A stretch of DNA of 6,467 nucleotides. It comes from Planctomycetaceae bacterium (GTDB lineage Bacteria; Planctomycetota; Planctomycetia; Pirellulales; PALSA-1355). How positions within the stretch are numbered: the first letter of the stretch is position 1; the number at the start of each line of letters is the position of its first letter. Positions 1 to 5,011 of the stretch are shown here, piece by piece. The position numbers and the translations under genes were made by a program. The stretch lies in NCBI GenBank assembly GCA_005773095.1, contig SXHT01000131.1, positions 1 through 6,467 on the forward strand. Direction: 5' to 3'. A model generated the notes under the pieces. The model saw only the letters and a list, made by a program, of their open reading frames with translations, made no database searches and was not told where the DNA came from.

Positions 1-1
1 A

Positions 2-346
2 TTCAAGAGATTATTGCTAACAGTGGCGGGAAAGTCCTTGACCGCGGTGGTCCGCGGACTCGAGCAGCTCAAGAAGCCCAGCAAGGTGGCGCTGCTGAGC
101 GACAGCGTCTACGTCGGCAAGGGCTTGAGCGAGTGGATGCCCAGGTGGAAAGCTCTTGGTTGGAAGCGCCGAGAAAACGGCAGGCTCAAGGAGGTCAAGA
201 ACGAAGACCTCTGGCGACGGCTGGACGAGTTATCCGCCGAACACAAAGGGATCTTCAAGCACATCGCCGGCCATAGCGGCCACGTCGAGAACGATCGCTG
301 CGACCAGCTGGCGGTCGCTGCCTATCAAAGGTTTTTGAAACGGTAG
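2..346 (+). pseudogene. rnhA: Ribonuclease HI, 5'-truncated fragment lacking the catalytic Glu
   Basis: RNase HI cleaves the RNA strand of RNA:DNA hybrids. The visible part aligns well with the family from LTAVVRGLEQL (from about position 38) to the end. The second active-site Asp lies in LSDSVYV (codon 101-103), the catalytic-loop His in AGHSGH (codon 272-274), and the last active-site Asp in NDRCDQLA (codon 302-304). The basic WKALGWKRR segment of the handle region is also present. The frame is open to the left edge, so the gene starts outside the window. The TTG at 14 is probably not a true start. The block just before LTAVV, which in the family reads TNNRME and carries the substrate-binding Asn residues and the active-site Glu, reads TVAGKS here; Ser (codon 35-37) replaces Glu. 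Residues 5' of that do not resemble RNase HI either. The fragment could therefore be a broken gene, a diverged catalytically dead copy, or an assembly join near the edge. The TAG stop faces the convergent phosphatase gene across 4 nt. Family identity is firm; functionality is doubtful. Confidence 0.8.
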
Positions 347-350
347 GCAA

Positions 351-2063
351 TCATCGCGCCGGTCGCGGACGGCCGAAAACAAGCAGGCAGATGTCATCGG
401 TCTGCGGTTGATTGGCGACGAAGCGATCCACGTCGTCGAGCAGCAGTTGGCCGAGGCGCTCCACATCCGTGGGACCGCCGGCGATTGTCTTGCAGACTCG
501 CTTGATGCCGTAGATTTGTTCGTCGACATTCGTGGCTTCGCTGATTCCGTCCGTGTACATGACGATTGAATCGCCCGGCTCAATGCTGACGGTGCTGGAC
601 ATGAACTTGCTGGCCGCGTCGAAACCCAAGGGGGGGCTTGCCTCGGAGATGCCGATTTGTTCCACGGCACCGCTCGTCCAACTGCGAACGATGGGGGGCA
701 TGTGACCCGCATTAACGACGGTCAGGGTGTGTTTTGCGGGATCGATCACGCCCAGCAGAAAGGTGACAAATCGGTCGTCGAGCGTGGGGTCGATCAAGTC
801 GCGGTTGAGGCGCGTGACGGCTTCGACCGGTGAAGCGGAAGTCACCAGACAATAGCGGACTTCACTACACAATCGCGCCATCATTAGCGCCGCCGAGACG
901 CCCTTTCCCGATACGTCGCCCACGGCGATCGCCCACCGTCCATCGGGCAGAGCAACGTATCCAAAATAGTCGCCGCCGACGTCGTCTGCAGCGCGGTAGT
1001 AGTCAAAAAACTTGTAACCCGCCACGTTCGGGCGCGACTGCGGAAGAAAATGCAATTGCACCTCGCGTGCCGTTGATAGCTCGCGTTGGTGGCGGTCGAG
1101 CTTGAGACTTGCCTGGTGGACGCGGGCATGCTCGACGGCCTGTCCCACCACGGTCGCCACGCTGATCAGCACTTCCAAATCGTCCTGGCTGAAGCGTCGG
1201 GCGGCGTCGGTCGTGTCGATGTGGATAATGCCCAGCGACTTTCGCGAAGGGCCCACCAGCGGTACGGTCATCATGGAGCAGACCGAGGCTTCAAGAATCG
1301 ACGCGCTCAGCTCAGGGTCATCGCCGGCATCGGTGCTGAGGATCGCCTTGCCTTCGTTCATCACACGCACTGCAATCGTGCGACTGATCGGCGCCAAGGT
1401 CAGCGAGCTTCCCGATTCACTGCGCCGGTCCTTGATCGCGGCCGGCACAAGCTGGCCGCCCGGTTGGTCGGCCAGCAGCACATAGCCACGTTCGGCTTGC
1501 GGAAAGATTGTGAACAGGCTGTCCAGAATATTCGGCAGAAACTCGTCGAGCGTAAGCGACATTCCCAGATTGCGCGTGATGCCCAGGACGGCCCGCAGCT
1601 TCTCCGCGCTGCCCACATCCATCCGCGTCTCAGGGGTGGCGTCGAGCGTGTTGACAATGGTGGTCGGTCGCTTGTCTTCCTCGCTCATCACGGGGGGCGC
1701 CAGCGGATCGAACTTCGGCAGCGTCACGCCGTGCGCAGTGATCGTCGGGTCAGTGGCGGCGACTGCCGGCCGTCCAAAATGGAACGACAGCAACACCTCG
1801 TACAGATGAATCCGATCGTTGTCTCTTAACTCCGTGCGCCCACTGATCCGATTGCCGTTGACGAACGTTCCGTTCAGGCTGCCCATGTCCTCCAGAAAAT
1901 ACCGCTCTCCCTCACGGACAATTCGGGCGTGCTGTCGGGAAATGCTGTGGACGGGAATGACAATGTCGCAGAACGAATTGCGACCGAGCACCGCTTGATC
2001 CAGGTCGAGAGAATGGACCTTGCCCGCAGACGTGCCAGTGAGCACTTTCAAGCTGGCCAACAT
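351..2063 (-). CDS. FHA-GAF-PP2C (SpoIIE/RsbU-type) serine phosphatase
   Basis: This is a 570-aa, probably soluble regulatory protein phosphatase with three domains. Residues 1-97 form an FHA phosphothreonine-binding domain with GR (27-28), ISRQHARI (41-48) and NGTFVNG (64-70). After a Pro-rich linker (about 98-148), residues about 153-315 are GAF-like. A short charged helix (about 316-340) leads into a SpoIIE/RsbU PP2C catalytic domain (about 341-570). Its metal-binding Asp motifs all look intact: VGGD (362-365), GDVSGKG (382-388), NAGH (451-454), YTDGISEA (503-510) and DDICLLVF (556-563). By family, such enzymes dephosphorylate anti-sigma-factor antagonists (STAS proteins) in partner-switching pathways, but no STAS or anti-sigma gene is in view, so the substrate is unknown. 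I chose the ATG at 2063 over the TTG directly before it (2066), because a GGGGG Shine-Dalgarno-like tract lies 8 nt upstream of the ATG. The gene is divergent from the HAMP gene and convergent with the RNase HI fragment. The palindromic element begins about 50 nt upstream of its start. Confidence 0.93.
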   Translation of the reverse strand: MLASLKVLTGTSAGKVHSLDLDQAVLGRNSFCDIVIPVHSISRQHARIVREGERYFLEDMGSLNGTFVNGNRISGRTELRDNDRIHLYEVLLSFHFGRPAVAATDPTITAHGVTLPKFDPLAPPVMSEEDKRPTTIVNTLDATPETRMDVGSAEKLRAVLGITRNLGMSLTLDEFLPNILDSLFTIFPQAERGYVLLADQPGGQLVPAAIKDRRSESGSSLTLAPISRTIAVRVMNEGKAILSTDAGDDPELSASILEASVCSMMTVPLVGPSRKSLGIIHIDTTDAARRFSQDDLEVLISVATVVGQAVEHARVHQASLKLDRHQRELSTAREVQLHFLPQSRPNVAGYKFFDYYRAADDVGGDYFGYVALPDGRWAIAVGDVSGKGVSAALMMARLCSEVRYCLVTSASPVEAVTRLNRDLIDPTLDDRFVTFLLGVIDPAKHTLTVVNAGHMPPIVRSWTSGAVEQIGISEASPPLGFDAASKFMSSTVSIEPGDSIVMYTDGISEATNVDEQIYGIKRVCKTIAGGPTDVERLGQLLLDDVDRFVANQPQTDDICLLVFGRPRPAR

Positions 2064-2110
2064 CAAGAATACCCCCGCACTCCCGTGCGCTCGCGCGCGA
2101 CATCCTGAAC

Positions 2111-2262
2111 CGATCTACGTAACCGTTCACGGGCCAAGAGAGGGGGACAGGCACATTTTCCCGGGAACCACGTAGGACAACCCCCTGACAGAACGATGCG
2201 CCTCTCGTGAATTCCCTGGGAAAACGAGCCAGTCCCCGGCCCGTGAACGGTTACCCGATCCA
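2111..2262. repeat. Palindromic REPIN/MITE-like element
   Basis: A perfect 17-bp inverted repeat, gtaaccgttcacgggcc at 2119-2135 and its reverse complement at 2238-2254, brackets about 100 nt. Similarity continues inside: gggggacaggcacattttccc (2142-2162) matches the reverse complement of 2216-2237 (ggggactggctcgttttccc) with a few mismatches, then GGGAA..CACG on both sides. It also continues outside, where GATC follows a 1-nt offset. The arms are thus about 60 nt each around a central loop near 2174-2202. Within each arm CCGT-TC-ACGG can itself form a mini-hairpin, as in REP sequences mobilised by REP-associated tyrosine transposases (RAYTs). No transposase is in the window. A chance origin is very unlikely given the length of the match. 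Its assignment as a REPIN (two inverted REPs) rather than a MITE or a large regulatory palindrome is inference. It sits between the phosphatase start and the divergent gene, so it may also affect transcription of either. Confidence 0.75.
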
Positions 2263-2513
2263 CCCCCAGTTACCAGGATACCGGCGAAGGGAGCGTTCGC
2301 CAAGCGACGGGTGCCTTTTTGGAATGCGCAGCGCTTCGGGCGGCATCAGCTTTGCCCTCCCCGAGATTGGACCTCGAACACGGCAAAGCCGCCGGCATCG
2401 CACAATCGGTCTTGTCGGCATAATCCACCCTTTGGCGCCCGGCTTCCGATTGTGAGCTACGCTTGGGCTGATGCGGCCCTCAGTTCGTACCGTTTGATCT
2501 TTAACGTCTCAAT
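2263..2513. other. Non-coding leader with two stem-forming inverted repeats
   Basis: There is no credible gene in this stretch; the short open frames have no recognisable product and no ribosome-binding site. Two base-pairing segments are visible. The first is gctttgcc (2349-2356) with ggcaaagc (2382-2389). It encloses a shorter cgag/ctcg pair (2362-2365 with 2372-2375) and can be extended outward by ggcg/cgcc (2339-2342 with 2390-2393) across a left bulge. The second is cacaatcgg (2401-2409) with ccgattgtg (2446-2454), with a 36-nt loop. They lie upstream of the + strand HAMP gene and could be leader RNA structure or an operator. I do not recognise a known riboswitch or a convincing sigma70 promoter here, although promoters for both divergent genes should lie somewhere between 2064 and 2513. 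Confidence 0.35.
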
Positions 2514-2518
2514 AGGAG
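2514..2518 (+). promoter_or_regulatory. Shine-Dalgarno site that fixes the HAMP gene start
   Basis: AGGAG lies 9 nt before the ATG at 2528, which is good spacing. It abuts the in-frame TTG at 2519 directly, so that TTG is excluded as a start by distance. Confidence 0.75.
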
Positions 2519-2527
2519 TTGGCCACC

Positions 2528-3013
2528 ATGTTCTTTGGCAAGCGTCGTCAATATTTCGTCGATCCCAAAGTGCAAGGCGCGATTGTCGTTCGCTGCCTGG
2601 TGTATTGGATCACCTGTTTGTTTTCCACGTTTGTGATGTTGTTCTTCTGGAGCCTGTTGACGGGACCGGCGAGACTCTCCTGGATGACCATCGACCAAAT
2701 CTGGTATAGTTACGGTCCAGCATTCATCGCTTCGATGCTGCTGCTCCCCTTGGTACTGGGAGACATTCTGCGCATGACCAACCGTTTCGCCGGGCCGGTG
2801 CTGCGACTGCACCGCGAGCTGAAGAAGTTGGCGAACGGGGAAAACGTCAATCCGCTCTTCTTTCGCGAAGGAGACTGTTGGAAGTACGTAGCCGACGATT
2901 TTAATCGCGTCGTCATGCGACTCAAAGAAGCGGAAGGCAAGGAATTGGTGGATGGTCGTAATGCGGTGCTTGTGACAGCGCAAGCGCACGAACAAGAGCT
3001 GGCATCGTGTTAA
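2528..3013 (+). CDS. Two-helix membrane protein with HAMP-like domain, no output module
   Basis: This predicted inner-membrane protein has 161 aa. After a basic cytoplasmic N-terminus (KRRQYFVDPKVQG, residues 5-17), the first hydrophobic helix spans about 18-44. A short extracytoplasmic segment (about 45-61, including two Trp) and a second helix (about 62-82) follow. The rest resembles a HAMP linker: helix 1 with the conserved Pro (AGPVLRLHRELKKLANGE, 88-105), a connector, and helix 2 (GDCWKYVADDFNRVVMRLKE, 115-134). The protein ends about 25 residues later in a Cys. HAMP domains normally pass a signal from membrane helices to a kinase, cyclase or chemotaxis domain. None is attached here, so it may act on a separate partner or simply as a membrane anchor. 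The divergent FHA-GAF-PP2C phosphatase is a neighbour worth considering as partner, but that is inference. I recall similar short 'DPKVQGA' proteins in Planctomycetota and other bacteria, but could not check. The start is set by the AGGAG 9 nt upstream. Confidence 0.82.
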   Translation: MFFGKRRQYFVDPKVQGAIVVRCLVYWITCLFSTFVMLFFWSLLTGPARLSWMTIDQIWYSYGPAFIASMLLLPLVLGDILRMTNRFAGPVLRLHRELKKLANGENVNPLFFREGDCWKYVADDFNRVVMRLKEAEGKELVDGRNAVLVTAQAHEQELASC

Positions 3014-3023
3014 CGCCCTGGTC

Positions 3024-4694
3024 TCAGGCCGACATCCATCCGCCGCCGGCAGCATTGCCTTTCATGGCCTCCGACCGCGCGGCCAGCACGTGCTGGATCA
3101 TCGATTGCATCCGTCCGTCATCGGTAAACGGCGAGAGCACGTACGACTTGAGCGCTACCATCGGCTCGCCATAGTCGGTGTGCCGGTAACAGTCGGTCAG
3201 CGACAACACCACGCCCTGGCCCGACAGGGCCTCGGTTTGCACGCGCTGGAAGATGCGGCGATTGTAATCGTTGTAGGCCCGCAGCTCGTCGCGCATGGTT
3301 GAGTCGGTTCGTTCTCGATCCTTGACCGTAAACGTGTTGACGTGATCGGGATAGGCTCGGAAAAGTGTCACGGGCCCCACATTGTCGCCGTTGAGCACCG
3401 TCAGGTTGGGGTGCGATTCGATGCCCTCTCGCAGCACTTCGGCCATTTCCACGGCGTGGCCGAGCAGCGCGCGATATCCTTCCTTGCCGAGCAGAAGCAG
3501 GTTCGCCATCGCCGCCATCACGCCCCCCGCCGCCCGGCTGGTTTCCAGCGTCACCATGCCCGGATGATGGTCGCCCGATTGAAACAGATAAGGCATCGAA
3601 TTGCGTTGGCGGGCAATCAGACCCAAGTCCTCGCCGTTGGCAAACAGCACGAGCGAGGAAATGTAAGGCACGTAGCCGGTCTTGTGAAAATCCACGCCCA
3701 CCGAATCAGCGAGTTTCAGATGCTGCATGCGATGATGGGCCGCGGCCAGCGCTCGCACCGTGCGTCCGCGAAAACCAAGCGAATTGTCCAGGAAGCTGTA
3801 ATCGTTAAACACGCTCCAGGCCCAGCCAATGACTGCGTCGGCGTGCACGTGCGGGCGATACGAGAGCTTGAACTCGGCGGCAAGCCGATCCCGAATCGCA
3901 ATGATCGCCTGCAGATCATCGATGCCGAACGCGTCAGTGGAGCCCATCGTGGCCACAATCGCGGCGATCTTTCGGCCCGACCTGATGGAGTCGCCGAGCA
4001 GGGCTTCCAAGGCTTCGAGATCGATGGAGTTATCCAGATTCGTGGGCACTCTCAACACGTTGTCTTGTCCAATGCCAAGCCATGAGGCGACTGTCCAACA
4101 ACCGTAGTGACTCTGGTCGCTGGCGATGATCACGGCGTCCTCGCGCAGTCCGCTGCGGCCGGCGCCGGGACAGGCCTTTTCAAGGCCCACCTTGACTCCA
4201 TAGAGAAATGTGCCCGTGCCACCGAAGGTGAACAGCCCGCGTGCCTTTTCAGGCTCGTAACTCACGAGATCGGCCAGCATGGCGGCCACTCGCACTTCCG
4301 CTTCGGCAAACAACCGGCTGCTTTCCTCGCTGACGAGGTTTGGGTTGTAGATCAGCGGCAGCAGATAACCGATGATGCTGGCGATCGTGGGATTAGGCAC
4401 CACGTTGATCTGGCTGCGCGGATGTCCCCAGATAAACATGCCTTGCAGCGTGCGAACCAGCTTGGGAATCACCGCCTCAAGCGGCCGCCCAACCTCATCC
4501 AGCCGAAATTCGCGCGCCCTTTCATAGTCGGGTTCAACCGCTTCACCCAGAACCGGCGCCTGGGATTTGAGCGCATCCACCTGATCCAGCGCCCGCAGGA
4601 TGGAGAACACCACATAGCCATCGTGCACCGGATCCGAAACAGGCTGCGGAAAGGCGCTGCGAAGCGAAGCGAGAAGTTCGTGGTAGCGGGGCAT
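3024..4694 (-). CDS. Group II pyridoxal-phosphate-dependent amino-acid decarboxylase
   Basis: This is a 556-aa cytosolic fold-type I PLP enzyme of the glutamate/aspartate/aromatic amino-acid decarboxylase group, which removes the alpha-carboxyl group to give an amine. The phosphate-binding loop is TFGGTGTFLYG (156-166). The ring-stacking His lies in SDQSHYG (192-198). GSTDAFGIDD (251-260) matches the family GTT-x-x-G-x-x-D segment. The Asp that pairs with the pyridine nitrogen lies in HVHADAVIGWAW (282-293), and the Schiff-base Lys is K338 in VDFHKTGYVPY (334-344). All key residues are present, so it should be active. The length is at the upper end for the family because of a C-terminal domain and a Gly-rich tail (GNAAGGGWMSA). 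The substrate cannot be read from the sequence; glutamate, aspartate (as in PanP) and aromatic amino acids are all possible. The ATG overlaps the recG TAA by one base (TAATG), suggesting co-transcription and coupled translation. A GGGGG tract about 10 nt upstream may serve as the ribosome-binding site. The stop faces the HAMP gene across 10 nt. Confidence 0.92.
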   Translation of the reverse strand: MPRYHELLASLRSAFPQPVSDPVHDGYVVFSILRALDQVDALKSQAPVLGEAVEPDYERAREFRLDEVGRPLEAVIPKLVRTLQGMFIWGHPRSQINVVPNPTIASIIGYLLPLIYNPNLVSEESSRLFAEAEVRVAAMLADLVSYEPEKARGLFTFGGTGTFLYGVKVGLEKACPGAGRSGLREDAVIIASDQSHYGCWTVASWLGIGQDNVLRVPTNLDNSIDLEALEALLGDSIRSGRKIAAIVATMGSTDAFGIDDLQAIIAIRDRLAAEFKLSYRPHVHADAVIGWAWSVFNDYSFLDNSLGFRGRTVRALAAAHHRMQHLKLADSVGVDFHKTGYVPYISSLVLFANGEDLGLIARQRNSMPYLFQSGDHHPGMVTLETSRAAGGVMAAMANLLLLGKEGYRALLGHAVEMAEVLREGIESHPNLTVLNGDNVGPVTLFRAYPDHVNTFTVKDRERTDSTMRDELRAYNDYNRRIFQRVQTEALSGQGVVLSLTDCYRHTDYGEPMVALKSYVLSPFTDDGRMQSMIQHVLAARSEAMKGNAAGGGWMSA

Positions 4695-5011
4695 TATCCT
4701 ACATCCCCCAAATCCAGCGCCTGACCGTACCTGGCCAACACCTTTTTTCGCAACTGCGCGTGGTCGGCGCAGGCAAGACCAGGATCGAGGGCCACGAGTG
4801 ATTGAGCATCATGGCGGGCCTCTTGCAACAAACGCTGATCGCGGACCAGATCGGCAATGTACATTGGCGGCAGGCCATGTTGCCGAGTGCCAAACAGATC
4901 ACCGGGCCCGCGCAGGGCAAAGTCGATCTCGGCCAACTCGAAGCCATCGTTCGTTTTGACAAACGCCTCCAGCCGCTGGCGCGACTCGGACGTTTGCGGA
5001 TCGGCGAACAA
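4694..5011 (-). pseudogene. recG: RecG C-terminal segment (TRG motif) after in-frame stop
   Basis: These 105 codons continue RecG in the same frame directly after the TGA at 5012-5014. They begin LFADPQTSESRQRLE and contain the conserved NDGFELAE (residues 21-28) and LRGPGDLFGTRQHG (33-46). These are the region after motif VI that includes the TRG motif, which couples ATP hydrolysis to movement along duplex DNA. The final helices (VRDQRLLQEARHDAQ) are typical of the RecG C-terminus, and the end looks complete. Nothing here looks eroded, so the interruption is recent, tolerated or artefactual. The codon right after TGA is TTG (TGATTG), so reinitiation could in principle yield a separate C-terminal peptide, but I see no strong Shine-Dalgarno tract before it. 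On its own the piece has no ATPase and cannot act as a helicase. Its TAA overlaps the decarboxylase ATG. Confidence 0.85.

Noticed and set aside
14..346. TTG at 14 as the true start of a short RNase H-like protein
   Set aside because: The frame is open to the window edge, the TTG has no convincing ribosome-binding site, and an RNase HI starting there would lack the first strands and two active-site residues.
1086..1829. Long + strand open frame antisense to the phosphatase gene
   Set aside because: Shadow of the GC-rich minus-strand gene: Arg/His/Gln-rich translation with no recognisable domain, lying fully inside a well-supported FHA-GAF-PP2C coding region.
2283..2320. Hairpin ggcgaa/ttcgcc followed by TTTTT as a Rho-independent terminator
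   Set aside because: The stem is only 6 bp and the T-run starts about 15 nt beyond it; no gene ends just upstream on the + strand.
2396..2424. Sigma70 promoter with cataat as -10
   Set aside because: No -35-like hexamer at the right spacing (catcgc there) and no extended -10, so it is not supported.
3008..3036. Bidirectional terminator between the HAMP and decarboxylase genes
   Set aside because: The only pairing is a 4-bp cctg/cagg stem overlapping the decarboxylase stop codon, with no T-tract.
3342..4085. Long + strand open frame antisense to the decarboxylase, and a similar one at 4107-4724
   Set aside because: Both lie opposite an intact PLP enzyme with all catalytic motifs, and show low-complexity His/Arg-rich composition without any family resemblance.
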